From Ignavibacteria bacterium (lineage in GTDB: Bacteria; Bacteroidota; Ignavibacteria; Tepidaquicellales; Tepidaquicellaceae), in NCBI GenBank assembly GCA_019187405.1, contig JABAQZ010000033.1, forward strand, positions 17,616-68,295: 50,680 bases of DNA, in the 5' to 3' direction. The position numbers and the translations under genes were made by a program. Shown piece by piece: positions 1 through 9,796 of the stretch. The notes under the pieces were generated by a model. The model had not been told where the DNA came from, made no database searches, and saw nothing but the letters and a program-made list of their open reading frames with translations. How positions within the stretch are numbered: position 1 is the first letter of the stretch; every line of letters starts with the position of its first letter.

Positions 1-171
1 TTCGTTCGCTCGTTCAGAATGACAAAGCGCGGGGGGCTCACTTCGTTCGCTCGTTCAGAATGACAAAGCGCGGGGGGCTCACTTCGTTCGCTCGTTCAGA
101 ATGACAAAGCGCGGGGGGCTCACTTCGTTCGCTCGTTCAGAATGACAAAGCGCGGGGGGCTCACTTCGCAC
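1..171. repeat. 41-bp tandem repeat, four copies
   Basis: Four head-to-tail copies of a 41-bp unit begin at 1, 42, 83 and 124, and a broken fifth copy fades out after about 171. Each unit contains TTCGTTCGCTCGTTCAGAAT followed by a G-rich CGCGGGGGGCTCAC segment, much richer in GC than the surroundings. The copies look identical, so the array is recent or being homogenised. There are no variable spacers, so it is not a CRISPR. The window edge cuts the array on the left. Confidence 0.9.
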
Positions 172-477
172 ACTCCTTATTGAAGGATGTAAAATCTTTA
201 TGTCTTGAAACTCACGTTAATTATTACGATTTTGCTCGACATCCGGAGGAGTGTGTCCGGATTATGTTTTATTTGTTCTATCAAAATACGGCTTTTTTAA
301 AAAATTATTCCTGAATCAACTCAGGATTGAAATCCAGATTTCCGGAAATTCAGCCGCAATTATACCCTCTTCGTTTATATTAAATTTGTATTTATAAGGA
401 TATGAACAATGGAAAAAGAAGTTTTTCCATATAAGAAGAGTTTTTTAAAATCCGGAGTATAATTAAAACGAAAAATT
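172..477. other. Intergenic region upstream of cmk
   Basis: AT-rich sequence without a convincing gene. A 17-codon open frame starts at ATG 409, after an AAGGA-like site at 396-400, and stops at 460-462, just before cmk. It could be a leader peptide but has no recognisable features. TAAATTTG at 381-388 resembles the Bacteroidetes-type minus-7 element, but no matching upstream element is clear, so no promoter is called. Confidence 0.4.
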
Positions 478-1182
478 GTGACAAAGACCAACAGTACTAA
501 TGAAATTAACCTGAAAACGGAGGAAGGCAATAAGATAATAGTAGCAATTGACGGTCCGTCGGGAACGGGTAAGAGCACAACAGCAAGAATTCTTGCAGAG
601 AAACTCGGATTTTTATATATCGACAGCGGAGCAATGTATAGAGCCATTACGTATGAATTAATTTCTAAAAACGTAAAGCCAAATGATATAAAAAAAATAA
701 TTGAGCTTACTCAAAATGCAAAAATGTCTTTTGAAGGTGAAGATTTTTTTCTAAACGGAAAAAATGTAACAAAGGAAATTCGATCGCTCGATGTGACAAA
801 TAAAGTTAGCAATGTCAGCGCAATTAAGGAATTAAGAAAAATTCTTGTAAATAAGCAGCGAGAGTTTGCCAAAAAAAATGATATTGTAATGGATGGAAGA
901 GATATTGGAACAGTAGTTTTTCCGAATGCAGATTTTAAGTTTTATATGATTTGCGACTTAAAAACCCGCGCTGCAAGAAGGCGTCAGGATTTTATGGAAC
1001 ACGGTATGAAAATTGCCGTTGAAAAGATTCAAATGGAACTAAGTAAAAGAGATAAAATTGATTCAACGAGAAAAGAGAGTCCGCTGAAGAAAGCAAAAGA
1101 TGCAATTGAAGTAGATACGACTAACATGATAATCGAAGAGCAGGTAAATTTATTATACAGAAAAATAAAAGGACTGGATTAG
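478..1182 (+). CDS. cmk: Cytidylate kinase
   Basis: Phosphorylates CMP and dCMP to the diphosphates with ATP in the cytoplasm, feeding nucleotide pools. The 234-residue protein has the P-loop GPSGTGKST at about residues 26-34, the conserved DSGAMYR segment and the DGRDIGTVVFP motif typical of Cmk; the length fits the family. The start is GTG at 478, giving a roughly 20-residue extension before the core; there is no close Shine-Dalgarno sequence, so the start is uncertain. It lies directly upstream of rpsA, the same gene order as in Escherichia coli and many other bacteria, which supports both identifications. Confidence 0.95.
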   Translation: MTKTNSTNEINLKTEEGNKIIVAIDGPSGTGKSTTARILAEKLGFLYIDSGAMYRAITYELISKNVKPNDIKKIIELTQNAKMSFEGEDFFLNGKNVTKEIRSLDVTNKVSNVSAIKELRKILVNKQREFAKKNDIVMDGRDIGTVVFPNADFKFYMICDLKTRAARRRQDFMEHGMKIAVEKIQMELSKRDKIDSTRKESPLKKAKDAIEVDTTNMIIEEQVNLLYRKIKGLD

Positions 1183-1202
1183 TCTTTATATTTTAATTAA
1201 CG

Positions 1203-1313
1203 CCCTTTATCAAGGGAATTTTTTAACTAAAACCTTCCGGGAGAATTCAAGTGATTTTACCGGAAAAAAATAAATGAATCCCGGCTCAGGGATTCGGAGG
1301 AAATAATTAATTA
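1203..1313 (+). promoter_or_regulatory. rpsA: Structured 5' leader of rpsA
   Basis: The cmk-rpsA gap holds two hairpins. CCCTT/AAGGG (about 1203-1216) is followed by a T run and may partially terminate cmk transcription. GAATCCC (1276-1282) pairs perfectly with GGGATTC (1289-1295) over a six-base loop, and the GGAGG ribosome-binding site (1296-1300) begins at the very next base. A hairpin abutting the binding site suggests control of S1 synthesis. S1 autoregulation is known in gammaproteobacteria; here it is inference. Confidence 0.4.
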
Positions 1314-3284
1314 ATGACAGAAACAGAAACAACTGAAACGGAAAAAATTCATTTAATGAAAAACGATAATTCCGGTTCTTCAAAAAAAGAAGAAAAAGAT
1401 AAAATAAAAATTTTAGTCAGTGATTATGATGAAGATGAATACAAAAAAATGCTCGATCTTTATGAGAAGACATTCAGTCTCATAAAAGAAAATGAACTTA
1501 TAAAAGGTAAAATTGTCGCGATAAACGGAGAAGATGTGCTTATTGACATCGGCTCAAAGTCTGACGGTCGAGTATCAGTAAATGAATTCAGCGATCCGAC
1601 TGAAATTGCCGTTGGAAATGAAATTGAAGTATTCCTTGAAAAAATCGAGGACAAAGAAGGACAGCTCGTACTTTCCAAGAAAAAAGCCGATTCCATAAAG
1701 ATGTGGGATAAAATTGTCGAAGCGCAGAAAGATGGAAAAGTTGTAAAAGGAAAATGCATAAGAAGGATTAAAGGAGGATTTGTTGTTGACCTTAGCGGTT
1801 TATCTGCATTCCTTCCCGGTTCACAGATAGATACTAAGCCGATCAGAGATTATGATGAATATGTAGGTAGAATAATGGACTTCAAGATAATCAATGTAAA
1901 CAACCAAAATGAAAATATAATAGTATCTCACAAAGTTCTTATAGAGGAATCAATGGCTGGTCAAAGAGAAGACCTGCTGAAAACAATTCAGAAGGGTATG
2001 ACACTTAAAGCTGTCGTTAAAGCAATCACTGACTTTGGAGTGTTTGTTGACCTCGGCGGACTTGACGGACTCATACACATTACGGATCTTTCATGGGGAA
2101 GAATTAATCACCCGAGCGACATTGTAAAGCTTGATCAGGAGATAGATGTTTTCGTGCTTGAGTTTGATTCCGAAAAGCAGAGAGTATATCTAGGACTTAA
2201 ACAACTTCAAAAACATCCATGGGACGATGTGCTAAATAAATATAAAATCGGCGATAAAGTTTCCGGTAAAGTAGTGTCGCTTACAGAATACGGAGCATTC
2301 ATTGAAATAGAAAAAGGCATTGAAGGACTCATTCACATCAGCGAGATGTCATGGACACAGCATATTACAAATCCAACGCAAATGGTTGCAATGGGTCAGC
2401 AGGTGGAAGCACAAATTCTGACGATTGATTCGGAAAACAAGAAACTTTCTCTGGGAATGAAACAGCTTACACCAAATCCCTGGCAGAGCCTCCTTGATAA
2501 ATTTCCTGTTGGAACAAAGCACAAAGGAAAGGTCTGCAATATTACTAACTTCGGAATCTTTGTGGAGCTTGAAGAAGGTGTGGACGGACTTGTTCACATC
2601 TCTGATTTGTCATGGACAAAAAAAATACTCGACATTCAGGATTTTGTAAAGATAGGAGATGAATTAGAAGTTGTGATACTCGGAGTCGATGTTGCAAATC
2701 AAAGAATCTCTCTTGGCAGAAAACAACTTCTCGAAAATCCATGGGATAAACTCGAGGAGACATATAAAGTCGGAACTGAGCAGTCATGCAGGATCATTAA
2801 ACCGATTGAAAAAGGTATTATCGTTGAGCTTCCCGATCAGGTTGATTCATTCATTCCTGCATCACAGCTTTCCACTTATCCTGTGAAAAATTTCGGTGAT
2901 TTATTTAAAGTGGGAGATATACTTAAAGCAGAAGTTATTGAATTCGATAAGAGCAATAAAAAAGTTGTATTATCGGTAATCGAATATCTCAAAGACAAAG
3001 ATGCAAAAGAATTAGAAGAATACATTACGAGATTCAAACTTCCGAAGAAATTTTCTTTGAAGGAAATTCAGGAAAAGACAAGAAGTTTTGAATCCGAGCA
3101 GATTGATTTCAAGATAGAAGATATAATCGGAGAAGATGTACCGGAAATGAATCATCCACCGGCAGAAAGCCAGCAAAAGCTTGATACGCTTGAGTCTCCG
3201 GTATCTGAAAAAGCAGAAGTCAAATCCGAGTTTACTAAAAAGGATGACGCAAAAACAGAAGAAGTTACCGAAAAGCCGGAATAA
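1314..3284 (+). CDS. rpsA: 30S ribosomal protein S1
   Basis: Binds mRNA and helps initiation on the 30S subunit. Six S1 (OB-fold) repeats can be read in order. The middle ones carry the typical DFGVFVDL...GLIHITDLSW, EYGAFIEI...GLIHISEMSW and NFGIFVEL...GLVHISDLSW patterns; the first, second and sixth are more diverged, as usual in S1. The 656-residue length suits a six-domain S1 with an extra acidic/lysine-rich N-terminus (about 1-50) and a low-complexity charged C-terminus (about 600-656). GGAGG lies 13 bases before ATG 1314. It follows cmk and is closed by a strong terminator. Confidence 0.97.
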   Translation: MTETETTETEKIHLMKNDNSGSSKKEEKDKIKILVSDYDEDEYKKMLDLYEKTFSLIKENELIKGKIVAINGEDVLIDIGSKSDGRVSVNEFSDPTEIAVGNEIEVFLEKIEDKEGQLVLSKKKADSIKMWDKIVEAQKDGKVVKGKCIRRIKGGFVVDLSGLSAFLPGSQIDTKPIRDYDEYVGRIMDFKIINVNNQNENIIVSHKVLIEESMAGQREDLLKTIQKGMTLKAVVKAITDFGVFVDLGGLDGLIHITDLSWGRINHPSDIVKLDQEIDVFVLEFDSEKQRVYLGLKQLQKHPWDDVLNKYKIGDKVSGKVVSLTEYGAFIEIEKGIEGLIHISEMSWTQHITNPTQMVAMGQQVEAQILTIDSENKKLSLGMKQLTPNPWQSLLDKFPVGTKHKGKVCNITNFGIFVELEEGVDGLVHISDLSWTKKILDIQDFVKIGDELEVVILGVDVANQRISLGRKQLLENPWDKLEETYKVGTEQSCRIIKPIEKGIIVELPDQVDSFIPASQLSTYPVKNFGDLFKVGDILKAEVIEFDKSNKKVVLSVIEYLKDKDAKELEEYITRFKLPKKFSLKEIQEKTRSFESEQIDFKIEDIIGEDVPEMNHPPAESQQKLDTLESPVSEKAEVKSEFTKKDDAKTEEVTEKPE

Positions 3285-3308
3285 GTAAAATAGGTTTAAA
3301 TATTTAAT

Positions 3309-3342
3309 AACCCGGGTAATTATTTTATCCGGGTTTTTTTTT
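3309..3342 (+). terminator. Rho-independent terminator of rpsA
   Basis: AACCCGG (3309-3315) pairs with CCGGGTT (3329-3335) and is followed directly by a T run to 3342. It lies 25 bases after the rpsA stop. Confidence 0.85.
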
Positions 3343-3380
3343 GACTTTGAAGCATTATGTTATTGGTCTTGTTTTACTAA

Positions 3381-3445
3381 CCGCAGATTTTTTCGCTTCA
3401 GGTATAATCTAATTCCGGAATTTGCTTTGAAGAATAACTCTGCGG
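3381..3445. repeat. Palindromic intergenic element, copy 1
   Basis: About 65 bp with imperfect arms of roughly 18-20 bp: it begins CCGCAGATTTTTTCGCTTCA and ends TGAAGAATAACTCTGCGG. The centre contains TATAATCTAATTCCGGAATT. Related copies lie at 9646-9709 and 23760-23824. This copy and the third sit just past the 3' end of a minus-strand gene for a T9SS-exported protein; the second follows the RHS remnant. It may be a REP/MITE-like element or a transcript-end hairpin. Confidence 0.7.
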
Positions 3446-3460
3446 GAACAGGAGTTTGGA

Positions 3461-5590
3461 TTATTTCAAAATCACCATACGTTTTGTCTCTTTAAAATTA
3501 CCGGAAGTCAGCGTGTAGAAATACATCCCGCTCGATAAATTTCGAGAATCAAATACAACCGAATATCTCCCAGCGTGTCTGAATTCGTTTACCAAAGTAT
3601 AAACTTCCTTACCTAGAATGTCATAGATTATTATCGATACAAAATTATCTTTCGGCAACTCATATTGTATGTTTGTTGAAGGATTGAAGGGGTTAGGATA
3701 GTTTTGATGAAGCTTGAAATCATAAGAATTATTTTCATTAAAAGAGTTTATACCTGTAATCACTCCTCCCGTTGTTGTTTTTAATATTACTCCGTCATCA
3801 CCTGCAATATATCCGGTATTCATATTTACAAACTTTATTGATGACAGATAGGAAGTTACGCCCGATATCTGTTCGTTCCAATCTTCTCCACTGTTTGTTG
3901 TAAATAATATTTTCCCGGACTCACCTGTAATATATCCGGTACTATTATTTACAAAATATATTGAACTCAAGAGGACATTCGTTTCAGAATTTTGAATTAT
4001 CCAGTTGTTTCCCTGATTTGTAGTTTTTATTATTACTCCGTTTGTACCCGCAGCGTATCCAGTATTAATGTCTGAAAAATAAATTGCGCGCAGATCTTCA
4101 TTTGTTCCTGAATTTAAAGCAGTCCAGCTGTTTCCGCTGTTTAAAGTTCTTATCATTTCTCCTTCAGAACCGGCTACAAATCCGATTTCATCGGAAACAA
4201 AAAACAAACATAATCCTTCAATAAACATTATGCTTACATCCCATGTTAATCCAGCGTCGGTCGTTTTCCGAATTCCCTGTGCAATTGCATACCCGGTATT
4301 TGGATTCAGAAAATAAACAGTGTTAGTATTGTGTGTTATCGGACCGTTATAAACGAAACTCCAGTTATCCCCGGAATTTGTAGTCTTGAGTATCCCGTCT
4401 TGACCGAATTCATTTCCTAATTTCATAATATATCCGGTTGTCAGAGAAGTAAAAGCAACTGATAAATACAATGGTACAGCGTTCGAGAATTTTTCCAGCC
4501 AATCATTTCCTCCGTTTGTAGTTTTATATATTGATCCGAATTCACCGACAGCTATTCCGTTTAACGGATCAGCAAACGAAACGGATGTAAGCCATCTGAA
4601 ATCCGACGAAGGAAGTTTATTCCAGTTAATTCCTCCGTTTGTAGTTTTTAGATAAATGCTGTCCCCCATAATGTAACCGTTTGAAGCATCCGTAAAGCAG
4701 ACTGCTCTGAAATTTCTGTCTGTTATTTCCGGATTTAATGCATTCCACACATTGCCGCCGTCAGTTGTCTTAATAATTTTGGAATAATCTCCAACCGCAT
4801 AACCCGTATTTGAATTTATAAAATTTACCGAACGGAAAAAACTCGAAACCGGAGCCGTCTGCTGCAGCCAGTTCAGACCGCCGTTTGTTGTTTTAAGCAG
4901 TAGGCTTGTTCTTCCAACTGCATAACCTGTATTATTATCATCGAAATATAATGACCTGATATCATAATCAGCTGCGGGATTAAGCGGATTCCATGTGATG
5001 CCTTTGTCGGTAGTCTTATAACATGTATTCAAACCTGCTGCATATCCTGTATCCGATGAAGGAAAATATAATCCCTTAAAATATCCGCTTCCGGCAGTCG
5101 TAAGATTCCAGGTGATTCCTCCGTTTGTTGTGCGGAGAATTGCTCCTGACCTTCCTGCAGCATATCCGTTTTCCGAATCTGTAAAATATACCGGAAGCAA
5201 TCCAGGAAAAACCCCTTCTGATTGAACAGACCATTTATCACCGCCGTTAGTAGTTTTCAGAATTACTCCGGTTATACTTGTAGATATTCTTTCACCGGCG
5301 GCATAACCCGTGTTTGGATCAGTAAAGTATATCGAATATAAATTCACCGATGTTCCGGTTTGCTGCGTAAACCAGTTAGCGCCTGCATTTGTGGTTTTAA
5401 TTATCAGAGATGACGCGCCGACGGCATATCCCGTATTTGAATTTACAAAGTAAATTGAAGTCATTAAGTCGCGGTTATAAATAGCAGGATACTGTCTGAC
5501 CCATCCTGATTGTGAATAAGAGTATGCTGGTTGTAAGATAAATAAAATTATTGAAAGAACTATATTTTGAAAAACATTTCTTCTGTTCAT
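3461..5590 (-). CDS. Secreted Ycf48/BNR-type beta-propeller protein with T9SS sorting domain
   Basis: A 709-residue exported protein. Residues 1-26 form a signal peptide (hydrophobic VLSIILFILQP, ending near YSQ). The body is about a dozen copies of a roughly 45-residue repeat with the pattern FxxxNTGYAVG...IxKTTNGGxxW, as in photosystem II assembly factor Ycf48 and BNR/sialidase-type propellers. The C-terminal 75 or so residues are a type IX sorting domain: YPNPFNPSTNIQYELP, then GREVYTL-like and GMYFYTL strands, ending KETKRMVILK. It should cross the inner membrane by Sec and the outer membrane by T9SS. The propeller ligand is unknown; despite the name, no photosystem role is implied. Confidence 0.85.
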   Translation of the reverse strand: MNRRNVFQNIVLSIILFILQPAYSYSQSGWVRQYPAIYNRDLMTSIYFVNSNTGYAVGASSLIIKTTNAGANWFTQQTGTSVNLYSIYFTDPNTGYAAGERISTSITGVILKTTNGGDKWSVQSEGVFPGLLPVYFTDSENGYAAGRSGAILRTTNGGITWNLTTAGSGYFKGLYFPSSDTGYAAGLNTCYKTTDKGITWNPLNPAADYDIRSLYFDDNNTGYAVGRTSLLLKTTNGGLNWLQQTAPVSSFFRSVNFINSNTGYAVGDYSKIIKTTDGGNVWNALNPEITDRNFRAVCFTDASNGYIMGDSIYLKTTNGGINWNKLPSSDFRWLTSVSFADPLNGIAVGEFGSIYKTTNGGNDWLEKFSNAVPLYLSVAFTSLTTGYIMKLGNEFGQDGILKTTNSGDNWSFVYNGPITHNTNTVYFLNPNTGYAIAQGIRKTTDAGLTWDVSIMFIEGLCLFFVSDEIGFVAGSEGEMIRTLNSGNSWTALNSGTNEDLRAIYFSDINTGYAAGTNGVIIKTTNQGNNWIIQNSETNVLLSSIYFVNNSTGYITGESGKILFTTNSGEDWNEQISGVTSYLSSIKFVNMNTGYIAGDDGVILKTTTGGVITGINSFNENNSYDFKLHQNYPNPFNPSTNIQYELPKDNFVSIIIYDILGKEVYTLVNEFRHAGRYSVVFDSRNLSSGMYFYTLTSGNFKETKRMVILK

Positions 5591-5691
5591 TTTATTACTC
5601 CTTATAAATTAGTTTTTAAAATCAGAATATATCAATCATTCATTATATATATATATTATTTATTTTCAAAATTGAATAATTATTTATGAAA

Positions 5692-7578
5692 TTATTTAAG
5701 AAGGATCATCCTCCTGACCTGTTCAAAATTCCCGGCTTTGAATTTATAATAATACACACCGCTGGAAAGATTAGAAGCATCGAATGTAATAATATAACTT
5801 CCGGCTTGTTTAGGTTCATTTAAAAGTGTAATTATTTCTCTTCCAAGCAAATCATATATTTTTATGAATACAAAATTATCTTCAGGTAAATCGTATTGAA
5901 TGTTTGTTGAAGGATTGAACGGGTTTGGATAATTCTGTTTAAGAGAATACTCATTTGGCAAATCAGCGTTAACTATGAGTCTTTCTCCGCTTGAACATGA
6001 CGGACATATTGTTTCAAGTCCGACAGTATCCGAATTGATCGAAACCTTATATGAATTATCCACTACTTTTGCACAGTAAAATGTATTATTTGTAGAAGGA
6101 CTGCCACCGACTACAATTTCATTATAATCAATATAATAATCATTCGAAGTACTGTCAATTAAAGTCCAACTATTATTTACATAAGGACTCTTTTTATAAA
6201 TTCTATATCTGAGAAAATCTCTTTCACCTTTGTTGTAAAAATATATCTTGGGTCTGTTATGAAATCCTGTATAAAATGCTTCGCAGAATATGATTGCAGG
6301 TGCAGGGTCTGCATTTTTGGTGAAAGCATTAAATCTTAACATTACTTCTGAAGTCCAAGGGTAATCAGGACTTTCGCTGGAATCACTTATTGCAATTGTA
6401 CCTGAAAATAATACAGATAAACCCCCTTGATTGTGTAAATCTGCTGCAGCAAGTTTTCTTCCGTGCAATTCTGTTAAATGACTGTCTTTAGTATAGGACA
6501 CTGATTGGGAAAATGAACCGTGTGAATTCAGGAAAAGATAAACTGTATAGAAACCGGCAGCAACAATATCATTCCAGCCGTCTTTATCAAAATCTGCAAT
6601 GTCTAAATTCTGTACATCATAATTTTCATTTGTATAAGATGCAGTTGATGAAATCGTACCTGTATTGTTGAGGAATATTTTAATGCCGTCCGCAAGAGAT
6701 GCTACTATCAGATCATTCCAACCGTCGTTATTTATATCTGCTATTTTAAAATCTGAATCTTGATCACTGATACTAATTACAGTAGAATCTGAAATTCCAT
6801 TACTATTATTGTTTTTGTATATTTTAATGCTTGTACCTGTTCTGACAATTATTTCATCTTTGTCATTTGAAGTTTGCTTAAATGTTGCATATGGTTCTAT
6901 CCAATTGCTAACCTGTGATAATACAGCCTTTGTCGCATTAACATTATATAATGTTAAAACTGCATTTGTATCCAGTAAACTGTAGTCAGCTCCTTTATAA
7001 ATTTTTAAACTGCTTTCTGAAATAACGGCAATATCTTCAAGGTTATCATTCGAGAATTTTCCAGTTGATGCTACTTTTCCATGAGCATTGAATATTCTCT
7101 GGTAAAAATCAAGTTCAATAGAACTATTCTGATTTCTGTAAATGTATAAAATTCCGTCTTCGCGACTGATAATAACATCCCTTTTTGAATTTGTATAGTT
7201 GAGTTTTACAAATTTTAAACCGGTTATTGCATTTATTGCATTTGGATATTCCGCATAAATAAATCTATAATCTGGATTCTCTTCATTGAAGTTTGAGTCA
7301 TTATCATTTTTATACCAGTTAGCATTATCATAATCATAATTGCCGGTCACATCAACTCCTCTTTGTTTTACACCTGCTGCAAGATATAGTCTGTTATTGT
7401 ATATTTCACCTAAATCCCAATAAATATCTTTTGAGGAATTATCAACAATTATACCCTGGAATATAGGTACATATGAATCATCCGTGAAGAAAATTGGTTG
7501 GGAAAAAATATCGGACTTCAGAATAAATAAAAATATAACTGTTACTATCATTTGAAATAAAATATTTATTGTTTTCAT
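5692..7578 (-). CDS. Secreted FG-GAP/VCBS-repeat protein with T9SS sorting domain
   Basis: 628 residues with a signal peptide (IVTVIFLFILKSDIFSQ). The middle, roughly residues 150-400, holds FG-GAP/VCBS-like blades containing the Ca-binding-type motifs DINNDGWNDLIVAS and DFDKDGWNDIVAAG, as in integrin-like propellers. Two cysteines (CPSC) precede the C-terminal T9SS domain, which runs from NYPNPFNPSTNIQYDLP to QVRRMILLK. It is transcribed in the same direction as its neighbours, with about 100 bp on each side, so it may be a separate unit. Likely a surface or released protein; ligand unknown. Confidence 0.85.
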   Translation of the reverse strand: MKTINILFQMIVTVIFLFILKSDIFSQPIFFTDDSYVPIFQGIIVDNSSKDIYWDLGEIYNNRLYLAAGVKQRGVDVTGNYDYDNANWYKNDNDSNFNEENPDYRFIYAEYPNAINAITGLKFVKLNYTNSKRDVIISREDGILYIYRNQNSSIELDFYQRIFNAHGKVASTGKFSNDNLEDIAVISESSLKIYKGADYSLLDTNAVLTLYNVNATKAVLSQVSNWIEPYATFKQTSNDKDEIIVRTGTSIKIYKNNNSNGISDSTVISISDQDSDFKIADINNDGWNDLIVASLADGIKIFLNNTGTISSTASYTNENYDVQNLDIADFDKDGWNDIVAAGFYTVYLFLNSHGSFSQSVSYTKDSHLTELHGRKLAAADLHNQGGLSVLFSGTIAISDSSESPDYPWTSEVMLRFNAFTKNADPAPAIIFCEAFYTGFHNRPKIYFYNKGERDFLRYRIYKKSPYVNNSWTLIDSTSNDYYIDYNEIVVGGSPSTNNTFYCAKVVDNSYKVSINSDTVGLETICPSCSSGERLIVNADLPNEYSLKQNYPNPFNPSTNIQYDLPEDNFVFIKIYDLLGREIITLLNEPKQAGSYIITFDASNLSSGVYYYKFKAGNFEQVRRMILLK

Positions 7579-7666
7579 GATTTTTAAATTTTATAGAATT
7601 TTTTAAAACATTTTTAAGTACACACTTTTTTTTAATTACATATTTTAGCTTAAGTAATTTTTCAAA

Positions 7667-9292
7667 TTATTTTATCAGCATTATTTTCTTAATCAAAATT
7701 AACTTTCCATATTCGTATAAACCGCAAAAATATATTCCGGCAGATAAATTACTTCCATCAAAAGATAAACTGTATTCATTGGGTTCTTGAATTGTAGAAA
7801 TAAGAGTCATAATTAACTGACCGGTTATATTAAAGATTTTTAATTCAATAAAACTTTTTTCATTAATAATATAATTTATAGTTGTTTTTGGGTTAAACGG
7901 ATTTGGTGATACATTCAAAGAATTTCTTGATTTAATGAATACATTCTCATTCTCTGTACCCGTAAATTGTGAATATCTCAGTATAACAATTTCTGAATTA
8001 TCTGTTAAAAATTCATGATATCCCGATACAAATAAATTTTGATAATTATCAACAGCTATAGAATAAGCAATATTATCAAATGGTTTGGAAAAAATCTTTT
8101 TCCAGATTAAATCCCCGGTTAAATTGTATTTTAAAATTAGAAAATCATTATGTGTTGCTGGGATTAATGTATTCCCCACTGCATAAACATTTTGATAATT
8201 ATCTAGAGATATTGCTCTAATTTCATCATCCTGATTTAATCCATTGTCAAAATATCTTATCCAATTTATCTTTCCTTCTGGAGAATACTTTATTATTAAA
8301 GCATCTCTCCCGTTAAAATTATCAGATTCTCCAGCAACATATATATTTAAATCTCTATCAGAAGTTAATGCTTTACAAAAATCAATATTACTTGCCGGTC
8401 CATCGAAAATGCTACTCCAAAGAAGATTCCCATTACGATCATATTTTAATGTCACAAAATCAACAGCTACACTATTATAATATCCATTGATAATTATATT
8501 ACTTTCATAATCCGATATAGAACGTAATTTTATTGCAAATTCCGAACTTAATCTGGGGAAATGCCTTTTCCAGATTTGATTACCATGAGTATCATATTTA
8601 ATTGTTGTGATAACAGGGGAATTCAAAATTGAATATCCGGACATATAAACAAAATCCGAATCATCTGATACAACTGAGTAACCCCAATCTGAAACTTGAT
8701 ATTGTGAATTGAAAGATCTTATCCATAGTTCTTCTCCTTCTCTACTATATTTAACTAAAATCATATCAAAATTTTCATAAATCTGACTTGATGATTTACC
8801 GTAACCCGCTACATAAACATTATTTTGTTTATCAATAGTTATGGAGAAAGGAACGTCTTCTTTATGTGCAGTCCAGTCGAGAGACTTTTTCCATCTCATC
8901 TCGCCGTTTGCCGAGTATTTAATAGTTACAAAGTTTATATGTCCAAATGAACTTCCTTCATAACTTTTTCCTGTTATATAAACATTTCCCGAATCATCGA
9001 GGATCAAATCGCTAAAATAATCGTTATCGTGAGCAATACCGTCGTATCTTCTTGACCATAAAAGATTTCCATATGCATTGTATTTCAAAACAATAAAATC
9101 TGGACTTACGCTGTTGCTATCACTTCTGCCTGCTATTATTAAATTTCCGAATTTATCTACAGCACTTTTATCAGCAGAATTATATCCGGGATATACAGGA
9201 TTATATGTTCTAACCCACTCTTCATACAATTGTGCAGATGAGATATTGAAAGAAGCAAAAACAAAAAGTATATAAATAACTATCTTCTTCAT
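7667..9292 (-). CDS. Secreted SBBP-type beta-propeller protein with T9SS sorting domain
   Basis: About 541 residues. I place the start at ATG 9290-9292, because AAGGAAA lies at a good distance upstream and the signal peptide (KKIVIYILFVFASFNISSAQ) then starts at residue 1; an in-frame ATG at 9325 would add 11 residues. The body repeats a roughly 50-residue unit ending in patterns such as GNVYITGKS...IKYSANGEMRWKK, characteristic of SBBP (seven-bladed propeller) repeats. The C-terminus is a T9SS domain (SPNPFNPKTTINY ... GIYFCGL ... IKKIMLIK). Exported to the surface; function otherwise unknown. Confidence 0.82.
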   Translation of the reverse strand: MKKIVIYILFVFASFNISSAQLYEEWVRTYNPVYPGYNSADKSAVDKFGNLIIAGRSDSNSVSPDFIVLKYNAYGNLLWSRRYDGIAHDNDYFSDLILDDSGNVYITGKSYEGSSFGHINFVTIKYSANGEMRWKKSLDWTAHKEDVPFSITIDKQNNVYVAGYGKSSSQIYENFDMILVKYSREGEELWIRSFNSQYQVSDWGYSVVSDDSDFVYMSGYSILNSPVITTIKYDTHGNQIWKRHFPRLSSEFAIKLRSISDYESNIIINGYYNSVAVDFVTLKYDRNGNLLWSSIFDGPASNIDFCKALTSDRDLNIYVAGESDNFNGRDALIIKYSPEGKINWIRYFDNGLNQDDEIRAISLDNYQNVYAVGNTLIPATHNDFLILKYNLTGDLIWKKIFSKPFDNIAYSIAVDNYQNLFVSGYHEFLTDNSEIVILRYSQFTGTENENVFIKSRNSLNVSPNPFNPKTTINYIINEKSFIELKIFNITGQLIMTLISTIQEPNEYSLSFDGSNLSAGIYFCGLYEYGKLILIKKIMLIK

Positions 9293-9796
9293 AATATTTT
9301 CCTTAAAATTTTTTAAAAATTTCACTTTCAGTTAACATTTAATTAACTGATTTTTTGAAATCTCGGAATGGATTTTTTTCAAAACTAATTCTTTAATTTC
9401 AAATTCAAAACAACTTATTATCCAAATATTACATTCAAATAAATTTAGATAACTTATTTTATACATGGTATGATTTATATCATATTATTGAAATATAAAT
9501 GCGGGGATAATATTGAGTTTGGGAATAATAAGGGAAATTACTTAAGATACGCCAGTGTTTATTCTGCCAATGTTTTTATATAACTGATGGTTCCCAATTG
9601 CAAAAACATTTTTTGATGTTGGTTGAGTTTACTAAGTCTTACTATCCGCAATGTTTTCCGCTTCAAGTATAATTTTATCCCGGAATTTGTTTCGCGGAAT
9701 AACTCTGCGAGAACGGGAAGAATCTTCAGAGAAGAACTCTCCATACAATTGCAGGCAAGCGCTGATCGCTAAAAACAATTGCGGCAGGAAAATCTA
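9293..9796. other. Intergenic region between T9SS gene and RHS remnant
   Basis: About 500 bp without a supported gene. The promoter of the SBBP protein should lie in the 9300-9480 stretch, but I see no clear boxes. The palindromic element copy 2 occupies 9646-9709. The minus-strand open frame over 9559-9744 runs through this repeat and is not a gene. Confidence 0.5.
9646..9709. repeat. Palindromic intergenic element, copy 2
   Basis: Related to 3381-3445. The arms CGCAATGTTTTCCGC and GCGGAATAACTCTGCG differ from copy 1, yet they still pair with each other over most positions. That suggests the hairpin, not the exact sequence, is kept. The central TATAAT...CCGGAATTTG segment is shared. Confidence 0.65.

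Noticed and set aside
1-171. CRISPR array
   Set aside because: The units are contiguous tandem copies with no variable spacers, and no cas genes are in the window.
409-462. 17-codon leader gene before cmk
   Set aside because: Has a possible ribosome site, but size and lack of conservation evidence do not support a call.
375-647. Minus-strand ORF overlapping the start of cmk
   Set aside because: It lies opposite a confidently identified gene and has no recognisable features.
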